From Tritrichomonas musculus (taxonomy: Eukaryota > Parabasalia > Tritrichomonadida > Tritrichomonadidae), in assembly GCA_039105265.1 (NCBI GenBank), contig JAPFFF010000028.1, positions 930,001-994,000 of the forward strand: DNA of 64,000 nucleotides, read 5' to 3'. Both the position numbers and the translations under genes were made by a program. The notes beneath the pieces are model-generated. The model had not been told where the DNA came from, made no database searches, and saw only the letters and a program-made list of their open reading frames with translations. This document shows, piece by piece, positions 1-10,091 of the stretch. How positions within the stretch are numbered: position 1 is the stretch's first letter; each line of letters opens with the position of its first letter.

Positions 1-456
1 GAAAGCATTATCTTCAATTGAAACCAGAGAAGAAGGTATCGTTATTTGTTCCAATCTTTTACAAAATAAAAATGTTTTTTCTTTAATTTTTCTAACTGAT
101 GATGGAATATCTATCTTTTTTAAATTGGAGCAATGTTCAAATGCTTCTGAACCAATAAAAGTAACGCTTGATGGTAGTTTTATTATTTCCAATTTTTTAC
201 AATTTGAGAAGCATCCTCTTCCAATAGATTTTACTGAAGATGGAATTATTATTTTTTGTAACGATAAACATTCATCAAAAGCATGCTCTTCAATCTTTTT
301 TATCGTGGATGGAATTGCTATTTCAGTTAATTTCCAGCATCCTTGATAAAATTTGGATGAGATTACTTGTTTTTTACATTTCTTTAAGAGAAAATTTAAC
401 ATATCGTAGTGATTATCTTTTGCAGCATGGCATAATATGCTTTTATAAAAAAATAA
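1..456 (-). CDS. BspA-like LRR region with leading ankyrin unit, runs off the left edge
   Basis: The minus strand reads an ankyrin-like unit (LCHAAKDNHYDMLNFLL) followed by five or more BspA/TpLRR repeats of about 23 residues, with the pattern L..I.IPSSV..I...AF..C. Examples are LTEIAIPSTIKKIEEHAF and LEIIKLPSSVTFIGSEAF. The family is expanded in trichomonads and forms curved solenoids used in adhesion or intracellular binding. No signal peptide is visible. The first Met in frame is near 402, but the frame is open back to about 456. The locus mirrors 49705-52026, where a DUF3447 gene is followed by the same ankyrin-then-LRR arrangement, so this is probably the C-terminal part of the 551-1774 protein, separated by a short non-open spacer. 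The 3' end lies outside the window. Confidence 0.75.
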
Positions 457-550
457 ATTTTAAAATTCCATAAAATTAAATTTCGAATTGAATTTATAAA
501 TTGTTTGTAATTTTGTAAAATGTGATTTTCAAAATGTCATAAAAAAAGAG

Positions 551-1774
551 CTATATAATTTTCATGCTTTCTATAATAATTCTTTTTGTTGATAATAAAG
601 TTTTAACAAGAGGTAAATAATCATACAAGCATAAGTAAAAAATGATATTATCGTCCTTGATATTATCAATAAAAAATGGAAAATTATGATATTTAACACT
701 TTCGGATAAAACTAATGTTTTCAAATCAAGGTTTAAAAGTCGATTATCTGATTGTTTCGTTATTTGATCATCATATTTATTTATAACATAATTCACTACA
801 TCATTATGGTGGCTTTTTATTGATTCTAAAATGCTGTCTCTGAATGGAAATGTTTCGTAATAATCATTTTCTCTTTCCTCGTAATCGGTTATGTTTTCTT
901 CAAGAAGACTTAACATTTCATTGCTATTACTATGAACTGCGTGTATCCAAATTTCGGGTTCAATTTCAGCTCCATTATCAACCAAATATCTGAATATTTG
1001 ACATGATCCGAAAAATGCTGCATATTCTATCAGTGTGCACTTTTGTGATAACAACAATCCGTTTGTTTCATATATTGATCTTTTAATTTTGCTTTTCAGA
1101 GGATAATTATGATAACTTACAAATGTTGTGAAATCTTCAATTAAATCATTTCGAATTAATTCACATATTTCATCGTCATTTTCTCCTTGTCGCCTTTTTT
1201 CTTCAAAATCTTCTGGTAGTTGTTTGCCCAAAAGATTTGGAAAACTTTCTTTAAATTCATTCATTTCCTTTGTGTTTTCTTTTAAAAACTGTTCAATTTC
1301 TGGCTGAAAGTATTGAACTCTTCTAAATAATTTTTTACTTACTTTTTGGTTATAATCATTAAAATTTTGGTCAAAATCAGTATTATCAATATTTTCTGTT
1401 GTAATCATTTCGAAAATATATTTATCAAAGATAATCATTTTTTGTTCAAACATGAAAAGAAGTAATATTTTGTTGCTCTTAAAAATATCAAATATTTCTG
1501 TATTGGAATAAAGAATCTGAATATTTGATTTATATTCAATAATTATTTTTTCAATTTTCTCAAAGAAATCTTTTCCACGATAATGATTATTGGATAAATT
1601 AACGAGTAAACGAAGAAGCGTTTTGAATTCTGACTTATTTTCATTAATTTTTTGTTCCGAAATTAAATTATACAAATTTTGAAAATTCTCTTCCGTGTCT
1701 TTTTCTTCATCTATAAAATCGAGCACCAATGAATGAAGTTTTTCCAAATTTTCAAGTTGAGCTTTTATTTTCAT
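551..1774 (-). CDS. DUF3447 / ankyrin-family protein
   Basis: The 407-residue protein matches the trichomonad DUF3447 family. A helical N-terminal half of about 200 residues leads to the conserved segment RRQGENDDEICELIRND, then SIYETNGLL and LIEYAAFFGSCQIFRYL, the family's first ankyrin-like repeat. The rest, including SIKSHHNDVVNYVINKY, is ankyrin-like. There is no signal peptide or membrane segment, so it is probably cytosolic; the function is unknown. The closest relatives in the window are at 24914 and 50968. It stops at the same point as those two, just after the repeat LVKTLLSTKRI. The next ankyrin unit resumes about 100 bp downstream (1-456). Either the locus is split, or the spacer is removed or bridged in a way the sequence does not show. 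Confidence 0.85.
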   Translation of the reverse strand: MKIKAQLENLEKLHSLVLDFIDEEKDTEENFQNLYNLISEQKINENKSEFKTLLRLLVNLSNNHYRGKDFFEKIEKIIIEYKSNIQILYSNTEIFDIFKSNKILLLFMFEQKMIIFDKYIFEMITTENIDNTDFDQNFNDYNQKVSKKLFRRVQYFQPEIEQFLKENTKEMNEFKESFPNLLGKQLPEDFEEKRRQGENDDEICELIRNDLIEDFTTFVSYHNYPLKSKIKRSIYETNGLLLSQKCTLIEYAAFFGSCQIFRYLVDNGAEIEPEIWIHAVHSNSNEMLSLLEENITDYEERENDYYETFPFRDSILESIKSHHNDVVNYVINKYDDQITKQSDNRLLNLDLKTLVLSESVKYHNFPFFIDNIKDDNIIFYLCLYDYLPLVKTLLSTKRIIIESMKII

Positions 1775-2232
1775 TTTAAAAATATTTAAAATGTTTTTAT
1801 TATTATTATTATCTCACCTCCTCTTCAAATTGAATAGTTAACATAATTTTAAATTATTTTGATTTCACCTCCTTCTTAAATTCTGAGGTTTATTTATCTG
1901 TCAACAAAGAAATATAAAGGCAAATTTTAATTAACGTATATTGTAAAAAAATATATTTGATTAAATTGTTATTGAATATATAAATGTAATTATATTATCT
2001 TACATATTAACATATATTGAATGCAGTCTTTTCGAGGTTAATGGAGAAAAAAAATACAATATTACAATAGACAAATTCAATATGATTACACAAAATTCAG
2101 AATATATTTAGTAACTCCATAAATAACTGTCAACTTTTGAAAAATTTCAAATTATAATAGTATAATAGTAGTATTTTTCTTTAATAAAATAAACATAAGA
2201 TATTATATTAATATTAAATTAACAAGTTCTAT
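1775..2232. other. AT-rich intergenic spacer
   Basis: I see no coding sequence here. It holds the upstream region of the DUF3447 gene and the 3' flank of the C2-domain gene. A short ATT run lies near 1798-1812. No repeats with recognisable ends are present. Confidence 0.6.
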
Positions 2233-3960
2233 TTAAAGTTCATTATTTTCAATTATTTCTGCTTCTTCCTCCTCTTCTTCTTCTTCTTCTGAAATGAAAT
2301 TACGTGGATTAACAGGATTAACTAAAGCATCTGGCAAAACCCAATTGTTAGCAAATAAGGAATCAATGACAGGATTCATTTTTTTCTTCTTAGCAAAATG
2401 GTATCTCATTGGAAATATTTCCCAGCCATCGTCAACGAACTCCAATCTAAAGCAAACAAGATAATGGGAATGCTTCTTATCTACAAACACCATATTTCTG
2501 AACAACAAACTTTCAGTATCGCCATCCATTTGTGAAATCAAATAAAAACCGTCGGTTGTAGCAGATTCCAAACTTGCATCGCAATGAATAATGAACAAAA
2601 TCACTTTGTTCATATCAATTTTGTCCAAATTCAAATTAACATAAGAATTCCACTTCATTCCATATAACGGTTTTCCGTTATTTAAAATTGGAGAGACTAA
2701 ATTTGGCTTTTTCGTCAATGATTTTTCTATCTCGTGGCATCTGAGAAGCGTCTCTTTGTCGAAAACTGCAAATTGCATCTCCCAATAATATTTTTTGCTT
2801 CCTTCGCGATCTTTGTGTTCGTAAAGGCCGCCGATGTAGATTCTCAAGTTAAAGCAAATTCGCAGATTCAAATCGGTAAAAATTTTAATCAGCGAATGTT
2901 TTTCATTATTATTCATCACGTTTGTCTGATGAAAAGTGACATTATTGAATTTATTAACGGTTGCTTTAGCTTTTTCAATTACATCTGCGCAGAAGTTGCT
3001 TGATGAGTCACTGATGTCAGATTTAATGCTTGGAATAGTGGCAAACTCAATTTTGTCATTTTTGAATGATTTACATTGACAGTACATCAAAATTGGCGCC
3101 AAAATTTTTGTGTTCGGCTCACAATTAACATCAACCGTTTTCATAATTCCATTTTTTGTATGTTTTTCATGAGGTAAAATGAATCTTTGATTCTTTACTA
3201 TTTTCTGGCTTCCTTCTCTTTCACATAGAAAATTCAATGTAACGACTCCTTTGAAATTTGAATTGTTGTTCACAATGAAAAATTCATATTTTGAATCAAT
3301 TCGGTGAGGTGAAAATGTATGAATTTGTGAAGGTCCAGTTGGGTTAAAGATATAGGTGTTTAATGAACTCGATCCTACAGATTCCCAGGATGTTTGAGTA
3401 TTGAAATTGTAATAGAGACCGTTTAAACCGTTTTTCTTCCCTTTTACAAAATAAGCTTGAAGAAGTTCCACTTCGATTGGGATGTTTTGATCAGATAATG
3501 AAAAGGTTGGCCATAAATGAATAATTGGATCTGGAATTGAATGCGAATTCATTGGTGGATAATCGATTTGATTATATGAAAATGATAATATTAGGGATGC
3601 GTTTGATGAGGAGCAGGATGTAATTGGAAAACTGCATCCAAGTGAATCATTGTCTGAGCTTAAAATTTTTTTTCCTGATTTTTGTTGGAAAAAATCAACG
3701 ATATCAACATCTACTCTCCCTAGGAATTCTTCATGGGAAAGAAGGCGGGAACTGTATAAAAGAAATGTTAATTTGCTGCAACGAAATAAATCAGCATCAA
3801 ATTCCCCATGCCACTGAGGATTTGTTGTACTTTCTTTGCTTTTAAATGAACCATAAAAATAATGAGAGGATGATGAAGAAAAACAATAGATCCGTGTTTT
3901 TCTGCTTTTTTTATTAAGAACTGGAAGATTATCAGCTTGAAGAACTTTTACATGAATCAT
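2233..3960 (-). CDS. C2-domain protein with beta-rich C-terminal region
   Basis: The 575-residue protein begins with a C2 domain (about residues 1-100): MIHVKVLQADNLPVLNKK, then NPQWHGEF and EEFLGRVDVDIVDFF. This is the usual order of strand, target loop and closing strand of a C2 fold that binds membranes, often with calcium. An aspartate-rich calcium site is not obvious, so calcium dependence is uncertain. Residues 160-550 are beta-rich and not assigned. The stretch NLDKIDMNKVILFIIHCDAS followed by a matching later strand resembles TerD-type stress proteins, but only weakly. The protein ends in an acidic Glu run (SEEEEEEEEE). There is no signal peptide. The start is the first ATG; the next gene upstream is a tRNA about 700 bp away. 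Confidence 0.7.
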   Translation of the reverse strand: MIHVKVLQADNLPVLNKKSRKTRIYCFSSSSSHYFYGSFKSKESTTNPQWHGEFDADLFRCSKLTFLLYSSRLLSHEEFLGRVDVDIVDFFQQKSGKKILSSDNDSLGCSFPITSCSSSNASLILSFSYNQIDYPPMNSHSIPDPIIHLWPTFSLSDQNIPIEVELLQAYFVKGKKNGLNGLYYNFNTQTSWESVGSSSLNTYIFNPTGPSQIHTFSPHRIDSKYEFFIVNNNSNFKGVVTLNFLCEREGSQKIVKNQRFILPHEKHTKNGIMKTVDVNCEPNTKILAPILMYCQCKSFKNDKIEFATIPSIKSDISDSSSNFCADVIEKAKATVNKFNNVTFHQTNVMNNNEKHSLIKIFTDLNLRICFNLRIYIGGLYEHKDREGSKKYYWEMQFAVFDKETLLRCHEIEKSLTKKPNLVSPILNNGKPLYGMKWNSYVNLNLDKIDMNKVILFIIHCDASLESATTDGFYLISQMDGDTESLLFRNMVFVDKKHSHYLVCFRLEFVDDGWEIFPMRYHFAKKKKMNPVIDSLFANNWVLPDALVNPVNPRNFISEEEEEEEEEAEIIENNEL

Positions 3961-4666
3961 TTTATAATAAAATATACAAAATTTTTATTTATTTGAGTTT
4001 GAGAGAAATTCTATAAATTAAATTAGGATAATTGAAAAATTCAATGTAAGTATCAATTAGATATTCAATTTTGTTTTAGTAAAAGGTTTATTTTATTCAA
4101 TTTTTCAGCTTTCGCATTATAAAAAGTCAACTCCTTTGAGGAGATATTGAATAAATATATTTTGTTAATTTCTTATGAAAAGCATTTCCTTCTTTTTATA
4201 TTTTTTAATAATTAGTATTTAAATCAAAAATGTTCATTTTATTTTAAAGATTTTTTTATAATAATAAATGAATATAGTTACCAAATAAAATATGCTTTCT
4301 CAAAAAAAAGATTAATTTTACAATTATTGGATTTAATTTCAATTTTCCAAAATATTTTACATTATAAAATTTTCATGAAAACTTTGTATACATTCAAAAA
4401 GATATATAAAGACTTATTTGTTTTTCAGTTCATTTAATTTCTTAAATGAATTGGAAAGTTGATTAGAGTAAAAATTTAAATCTAATGGAGAATAAATTCA
4501 TCATTTTAAAAGATCTATATTGGGAAAAAAATAAAAAATTCAATATTAATTATAAGATATAAAAATTTCTTCATTAATTCAATAAATAGAATACATTAAC
4601 TAAGTTCTTTCTCTCTAATAGAATTGAAAAAAAAATAAAACTTTTTATTTCAAAAGTCAAAAAAAT
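3961..4666. other. AT-rich intergenic region
   Basis: No open frame or element with defined ends is visible between the C2-domain gene and the tRNA. The sequence is A/T runs with scattered short repeats. It should contain the promoter of the C2-domain gene near 3961-4000, but no clean initiator motif stands out. Confidence 0.55.
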
Positions 4667-4737
4667 GTCCAAGGACGGAATCGAACCGCCACAAGAACTG
4701 AGTCACAGTTCCATTCTGGCCATTAAATTACTCGGAC
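4667..4737 (-). tRNA. tRNA, anticodon tentatively GAC (Val)
   Basis: The minus strand folds as a 71-nt cloverleaf. The acceptor GTCCGAG pairs with CTTGGAC, the T arm is GGCGG-TTCGATT-CCGTC, and the D loop carries GG. The anticodon arm is GAACT-GTGACTC-AGTTC. With T at position 33 the anticodon reads GAC. Position 37 would then be T, which is unusual, and the D stem is only three pairs, so the identity is uncertain and the gene may be diverged. A run of seven T follows the 3' end, as expected for RNA polymerase III termination. No intron is seen. Confidence 0.75.
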
Positions 4738-4841
4738 TTTACAAATACTTTCGTTTTTTTATTTATTTATCTATTTATATAATCAACTAAATTGGGAAAT
4801 TTAAAAAAAAATAAGAATAAGCTATCATTTTTTAATTAACT

Positions 4842-6119
4842 TTAAAGATCGTTGTTTTGTTCTTCTTTTTCTTCTTCTTCATTATTTTGGTTTGATTTCT
4901 TTAAGCCAAAAACGATAAAAGATATGAGCACTACTAAGGCCAATAAAGCTGCCATGGCCAAAATAGCATAGCTCATCAAGCCAGACTTTGAATCATCCTT
5001 CTTTGCTGACTGGCTGTTAAAAACTTGTTCATTCAAGTTTACGGAGATGAAGTCTCCTTTGATGTTCAGAGACGACTTCACATCAGTCTCGAATCTGCAA
5101 TTCTTCACTGAAATCTTTGGAGATTCACGATCGAATCTCATTCCGTCGATGTGGTGTCCATTCTTTGCGAGTTTTCCTTTAAACTCACAATTACGGAGGC
5201 TCAACTGGGACCCAAACTTTCCTCCGTGGTAGAAAATTGAAGAAGAATGTTGTTCGTCATCAATTTCAAAGAGACAATCAGAAATAACGACCGAATTTCT
5301 ATTGAAAAAGCTGGTTAACAAAGTGCTTTTTAGATTCATATTGAAGTCGTTGAAAACCTTGATTCCGCCTCCATTTCCTTTGTTTTTGACGAAAATACAA
5401 TCAACGACGCGTCCTTTCCTAACATTGAGGAAAATGGCACTGCCGCCGAACAAGTTGTCTGACGATTGTGTTCGTGTTGCCTTGTTGTTTTCAAAGTGGC
5501 AATTTGAGATTGAAACAGGGCAAACATCGTAGATTGAGCGGATGTAAACAGCACCACCATAGCATGATTGACATCCCTCAAATCTAGTGTTTTCAATGTT
5601 AATCACATTTTGGAATTCAACTTCATTTACAATGTAAATTGCACCGCCTCCGTTTTCTTCAGACTTGCACTCTTTGAAAGTTGACTTGGCAATTGACACG
5701 CCAACATTCTTCAAATGAACAGCAGCACCTCCATCTTTGCCATTATCTTCTTTATTCGCCAGATTAACATCATTGATTTCATAGAAGGACGGATATTGAG
5801 GATCATCTTTTATGGCTTCGCATCGTGGATCACATTGGTGTCCAAATGTTTCATTGTGGACAGTTGGCATTGGTGTTTGTGATGGTGTTCTTGCATAGTG
5901 GTCGACGCAGAGTAACTTGTAAATGCTGATTCCAACTGGGTTGGAAAATGTGTTTGATGAATCAAGACCAGATTTGCAAAAGACTGTCAATTTCAGAGAG
6001 AACAACAGCTCTATTTTCAGAGTTACTTGTTCCATCTGAGTTACTTGTGAATGTGTTGTCTTTAATTGTGAATTCTGTTCCAGGATCATCACCTTCAATG
6101 TAGATTGCAAAGCCATCAA
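4842..6119 (-). CDS. C-terminal part of Pmp-like surface protein (after frame change)
   Basis: This frame continues the protein encoded at 5962-8682. From about 5990 downwards it reads more beta-helix repeats with the Pmp hallmark GG(A)(I/V)YI: ENGGGAIYIVNEVEF, CYGGAVYIRS, GGSAIFLNV. It then has one transmembrane helix (YAILAMAALLALVVLISFIV) and a short cytosolic tail ending in acidic residues. These features anchor the large extracellular domain at the cell surface. The first ~45 residues of this frame overlap the upstream frame and are not coding; no real start codon lies here. The type I topology and tail match trichomonad Pmp-like proteins, which are surface-exposed adhesin candidates. 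Confidence 0.8.
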   Translation of the reverse strand: MMALQSTLKVMILEQNSQLKTTHSQVTQMEQVTLKIELLFSLKLTVFCKSGLDSSNTFSNPVGISIYKLLCVDHYARTPSQTPMPTVHNETFGHQCDPRCEAIKDDPQYPSFYEINDVNLANKEDNGKDGGAAVHLKNVGVSIAKSTFKECKSEENGGGAIYIVNEVEFQNVINIENTRFEGCQSCYGGAVYIRSIYDVCPVSISNCHFENNKATRTQSSDNLFGGSAIFLNVRKGRVVDCIFVKNKGNGGGIKVFNDFNMNLKSTLLTSFFNRNSVVISDCLFEIDDEQHSSSIFYHGGKFGSQLSLRNCEFKGKLAKNGHHIDGMRFDRESPKISVKNCRFETDVKSSLNIKGDFISVNLNEQVFNSQSAKKDDSKSGLMSYAILAMAALLALVVLISFIVFGLKKSNQNNEEEEKEEQNNDL

Positions 6120-8682
6120 ATGCTGAATTTGATTTGAATGTGCAGCCTGTTATTGTGACGGATTTCATGTACTTAGTCTTGTGATCATGATTTTTAAGCT
6201 CGAAAACTGGATTGATGTAAATGGCACCACCTCTGCCTTCTGATTTCTTGTTGAAATGATTTTCGAGCAATTCGCCAGATGATTGTTTGTAGTTAGCAAT
6301 GTTCTCTTCAAATGTGCACTTGTTTATAACAACTGTTCCAACAGTTTGAAGAGCAAGAGCACCGCCGTGGCGAACTGCTTTATTTCGAGAAAACAGACAA
6401 TTATCAAACTTCATGTTTATTTCATAAATAGAAGTTGAAAATCCATACTGAAGAGCGCCACCATCGCCTGATGTGTATGCTTGCATGCCTGTTGGAACAT
6501 GTCCACGATTAGAACTTGTTGCTACATTATTTATAAACTTGCAATCTTCAAAAGAAACTTCTTTAACATCATCAATCCAAAGGCCAGTGCCGCCTCCATA
6601 TTGACTATTGCATGAGTTATCCTTAAATGTAACGTTCTTCAAAACGAGTGTTTCAATTATATTATTTACTAAGAATTGTCCAAAGTAAGAATCACGACCT
6701 GCTGCTTGCATGTTCTGGACAATGTTGTTACTGAACGTGAGTGATCCTGTAAAAGTTGTCAGTGAGAAGCATCTCGTGTTTGCTCCTCCACAGTTATCGA
6801 AAACACAGTTTGATACAATTACAGGATCTGTTTGTTGGGCTGTTTGTTTAACAGTGATTGCGCCTCTTGAGAAAGCTCTTGTGAATGTGCAGAACTTACA
6901 TGAGAATCCACTTCCAACGGAATTAATTGCACCACAAGCTGAGTTTGCATCATTCACATCAAAGACAAATTGGTTGTTTTCAATTTCTGGTTTTTTGTGA
7001 GACACTTGAATGACAAAATCTTTTGCCTTACAATTTTCGAACGTGTTCTTAGTAATGTAAAGGTTGGAAGTGTCTTTTGTTCCAGTCAACAACAAGTAGC
7101 ATGAATCAGTAACCTTGTTGAATTTGAAGGCGTTTCCAGAAATGTTTGCAGTGCCTTCAAGTTGGCCAATTATGATGCCTTGATGAGCAGAGTAAGTAAT
7201 AATGTTGTCAGCAAAAGTGAAGCTATTGACTTTGTTCGTGATATTGGCTGCACAGCACTTTGAGAACGTGCAACCTTTGATAATTGCACTTGGACATCTT
7301 CCATACAATGCTGGACATGATTGTGTATTAATAGAGAACTGGAAAGTACAATCATTGATCTTTAATGAACCTTGATCACGGTCTTCTTGACTGAATCTTA
7401 TAACTCCAGGTGGTTTTTTTGCATTTGGAACAAAGCAATTGACAAACCTTGATCCTTCAATGGTTAGTTCAATGTTTGCTCGGCAATTTACTGCATTTCC
7501 ATCTCCATCGCTAGATACACAGTTGATAAAAGTGCACTGAGAAATGGTGAACTTTCCACTCAATGTCTGCGATAAGAAAAGAATGCCTGGATTGTCGGTG
7601 CTGGCGGTTGTGAACTCAAAACGGTTATTGTAAAATAGTATCTCTGATTGTTCGGCCCTAATAAAGTAATTTGCATTATCTTTAACAATGTTCTTAAAGG
7701 TACAGCCAGATATCTGTTTGGTATGGGTATCTTTGATTTGGGGGACTTTAACGTTCTCAAAAAGTTTGTCTATGTAGGAGAGATTGGCTTGGGGATGTGG
7801 TGAGCGGGATGGATGGGCCATTGGCGTTTGTTGGGGTGGGTCATAAAGATAATAAACAACATAGATTAAAATTGGTCGAGATTCAATGGCAACAAGATCT
7901 AGTTGATGAAACGTAGATGGGATATCGCCGGATTCAAATAAAAGTTTGCAATCTTCACGCGGTTGACGAGTATCAACAATTTCATCTAAAGTATTGAACG
8001 ATATGCGCATTTTGCCGTGCTGTGGATCAGGAGTTCCATATACCCATAATTTTGAGGCTTCGATGGTAAGAGATTTGCTAGAGTCTTTGGCTTTACTGAA
8101 TTCACGAATTCCACCAATTTCATCGGATTCTTGCTCCCATGTCCCTGTTGATTTCATCTCGGAGATATTTAATCTTCTTGATTTTAAATGGGGCCAAAAA
8201 GCAAACTTAAATATTGAAAATGTATCACCTTTTATACCTCGAGCTGTAATTGTATGTTCTCCATATGTATACACTTGGGACGTATATAATAAGAAAAAGT
8301 TTTCTTCGTTTTCTCCTTCATTTAGTTTTTCATTAATCGTTGCTATGTGTTTATTATCAAATAAAAGGTCGAATGAACCAGTTTTTGATGTTTTATTACC
8401 ATAAATTAAAAATTGTACACCTTTGAAAGTATAAGTAAATTCTGCATTGCCATTGTCTGACCAGCAAACTTGTCCGCATCTATAAGTCGATGGAGAATCA
8501 AAATTAGTTATAGGACAGTCAGGATCTGTAGGATGATTTGGATTATTACTAACGCAAGAATAGTCGCCAGACATTTTCATTACTCTGGTTGAAATGGAAA
8601 GTGGATAAACTTCTGGTGTAGGTACTGGATCTTCTAATGCTTTTCTACACTGAACTATTCCTAAGCAAAGAATAAATATCAT
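5962..8682 (-). CDS. N-terminal part of Pmp-like beta-helix surface protein
   Basis: The protein starts with a signal peptide (MIFILCLGIVQC). A globular region of about 300 residues follows, with a Pro/His/Ser-rich linker (QTPMAHPSRSPHPQ). Then a long right-handed beta-helix of Pmp/parallel-helix type repeats the motifs xxxxCTFxxC, FxNN and GGAL: VVINKCTFEENIAN, GRGGAIYINP, DGGALQYG. Trichomonad Pmp-like proteins are surface proteins related in pattern to chlamydial polymorphic membrane proteins. The frame closes near 5962, but the same protein carries on in the neighbouring frame from about 5990 (see 4842-6119). A one-base change near an A/T run would explain this. Together they would make roughly 1280 residues. 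It could be a recent pseudogene or a sequencing/assembly error. Confidence 0.88.
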   Translation of the reverse strand: MIFILCLGIVQCRKALEDPVPTPEVYPLSISTRVMKMSGDYSCVSNNPNHPTDPDCPITNFDSPSTYRCGQVCWSDNGNAEFTYTFKGVQFLIYGNKTSKTGSFDLLFDNKHIATINEKLNEGENEENFFLLYTSQVYTYGEHTITARGIKGDTFSIFKFAFWPHLKSRRLNISEMKSTGTWEQESDEIGGIREFSKAKDSSKSLTIEASKLWVYGTPDPQHGKMRISFNTLDEIVDTRQPREDCKLLFESGDIPSTFHQLDLVAIESRPILIYVVYYLYDPPQQTPMAHPSRSPHPQANLSYIDKLFENVKVPQIKDTHTKQISGCTFKNIVKDNANYFIRAEQSEILFYNNRFEFTTASTDNPGILFLSQTLSGKFTISQCTFINCVSSDGDGNAVNCRANIELTIEGSRFVNCFVPNAKKPPGVIRFSQEDRDQGSLKINDCTFQFSINTQSCPALYGRCPSAIIKGCTFSKCCAANITNKVNSFTFADNIITYSAHQGIIIGQLEGTANISGNAFKFNKVTDSCYLLLTGTKDTSNLYITKNTFENCKAKDFVIQVSHKKPEIENNQFVFDVNDANSACGAINSVGSGFSCKFCTFTRAFSRGAITVKQTAQQTDPVIVSNCVFDNCGGANTRCFSLTTFTGSLTFSNNIVQNMQAAGRDSYFGQFLVNNIIETLVLKNVTFKDNSCNSQYGGGTGLWIDDVKEVSFEDCKFINNVATSSNRGHVPTGMQAYTSGDGGALQYGFSTSIYEINMKFDNCLFSRNKAVRHGGALALQTVGTVVINKCTFEENIANYKQSSGELLENHFNKKSEGRGGAIYINPVFELKNHDHKTKYMKSVTITGCTFKSNSAFDGFAIYIEGDDPGTEFTIKDNTFTSNSDGTSNSENRAVVLSEIDSLLQIWS

Positions 8683-9240
8683 TTTAATTTTATATGAAAT
8701 TGAGATTGATATTAAATTTTTATAAAAAATTAAACAATTACAATTATCTCAATTAATTTTAGACATGTATAGAAAAATAAGGAGTATATAGCATTAAAAA
8801 TTTTTTTATTTTAAATAAGTGTAAAATATTGTAAATATAATTGAAAATTTAAAGATATATTCATTATTATTTAAATTTGAATAAATCATTTGAAATTTTT
8901 GGTTATGCACAATTTATTTCTTAAGGTATTCAGAAAATATTGAATAAATTGAAAATACTCACAAAAAAGTTATATCTCACTATTTAATTGAAAAACAATG
9001 GTGAAAAATAGCGTGGCCACTTTTTGATAGAACTAAACCATTCAAATCTCTTAGAAAAAAATATCATCAAAATTAAGGAATAAATATAGTATGCTATAAA
9101 TTGAGAGAAAACAAGTTTTAAAAATCTGATTTTGTAATGACTAAAATTCAAAAACTTTTTGTGAAAGCACGTTTTATTGAATGAAAATAAAAATCTTATG
9201 TTGATCCATTGTTTTTCATTTTTATATATTTTTTTCTGAA
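8683..9240. other. AT-rich intergenic region
   Basis: No coding sequence is visible. The stretch immediately 5' of the Pmp-like gene contains TCAATTTCATA on the minus strand (about 8692-8702), a loose match to the trichomonad initiator, 10-20 bases before its ATG. The motif GCGTGGCCACTTTTTGA near 9010 resembles the end of the short element family at 38724, but no partner end was found. Confidence 0.45.
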
Positions 9241-9243
9241 GTC

Positions 9244-9316
9244 TACATACCCCCTAGCGGGCGTCGAGCGCAGCAAATGGGAGCCGAGACCTTGCGGATG
9301 GGGGTAAGACTCGGTA
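9244..9316. other. GC-rich island with inverted ends
   Basis: About 70 bases of strikingly high GC sit in AT-rich surroundings. The block begins with TACCCCCTAGCGGGCGTCG and closes with GCGGATGGGGGTAAG, so TACCCCC and GGGGGTA can pair as the base of a stem. Inner blocks (GGGAGCC, GAGCGCAGC) could form further helices. It is not a tRNA and I do not recognise it. It could be a structured RNA gene or fragment, or a relic of a transposon end. Confidence 0.4.
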
Positions 9317-9673
9317 AAAATTTGTATCCAAAATCTGACTTACTATATTGAAAAAGTTTGATATATAAAATAAAGGTAATTTTTATATATAAAAAAAAAA
9401 AGCTATACATACTAGATTTATGCCTTAAACAAAAGAATTATGAATGCATTTAAGTATGTCAACTTGGATTTTATTTTTGAAAAAGATGGATTTTATTGGA
9501 ATTTTGGTTTTTAAAAAAAATTCATAAAGAACGTGATATGTTCGTGAATCTGGAATTCTTCATATAAGATTATATATTTTATGAGATTTGGAAGGTTTTT
9601 AATTGAACATTATAATGTATTTGAAAATAATAAATATTATCAAAAAATTTTTCTGATATAAAGAGAAGGAATA

Positions 9674-9961
9674 AACCCCCTAACTTTTTCAACAACCCCC
9701 TAACTTTTTTTGACCATTTTTCCCTCTCAAATTAGCCTTTTTTGATGGCAAAAAGTACTTTCTTTTGAATTTAAATTTAAATATGGAAAAAAGTTAGGGG
9801 TTTTTGTAAAGTTAAAATCAGGGCTTCTAAATTATAATACATAAATAATATTGAATACATTATTAAATATATTAAAATGAATGAATATTTATTGATCTAT
9901 AAAAAGTTTTCTCTCAAATTTTAAAAAAGTTAGGGGGTTTTTTTATCGTTAGGGGGTTTTG
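9674..9961. mobile_element. Short inverted-repeat element with CCCCCTAAC ends
   Basis: The left end carries two copies of ACCCCCTAACTTTTT about 18 bp apart. The right end carries two inverted copies (GTTAGGGGG), and another inverted copy lies inside near 9791. The ends are complementary over about 35 bp with small gaps. The interior has no open frame. It looks like a small non-autonomous DNA element or hairpin MITE. No target duplication was recognised. Confidence 0.5.
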
Positions 9962-10071
9962 AACTTTACTTTACAAAGCATTAATCTTAAGACACTTGAA
10001 TCATTATAAATAAATAATATAGAAAAATGATTATTTAAAGTTATATCGTTATAAAATATAAATGCAATATG

Positions 10072-10091
10072 TTTTTTTTTTTTTTTTTTTC
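10072..10091. repeat. Poly-T tract
   Basis: About 20 consecutive T. It is one of many long A/T homopolymers in this window that commonly flank the mobile elements. Confidence 0.8.

Noticed and set aside
9674-9961. Telomere-like repeats (CCCCCTAAC / GTTAGGGGG)
   Set aside because: Only a few copies, in inverted orientation and spaced irregularly, with ordinary sequence between; this fits element ends rather than a telomere.
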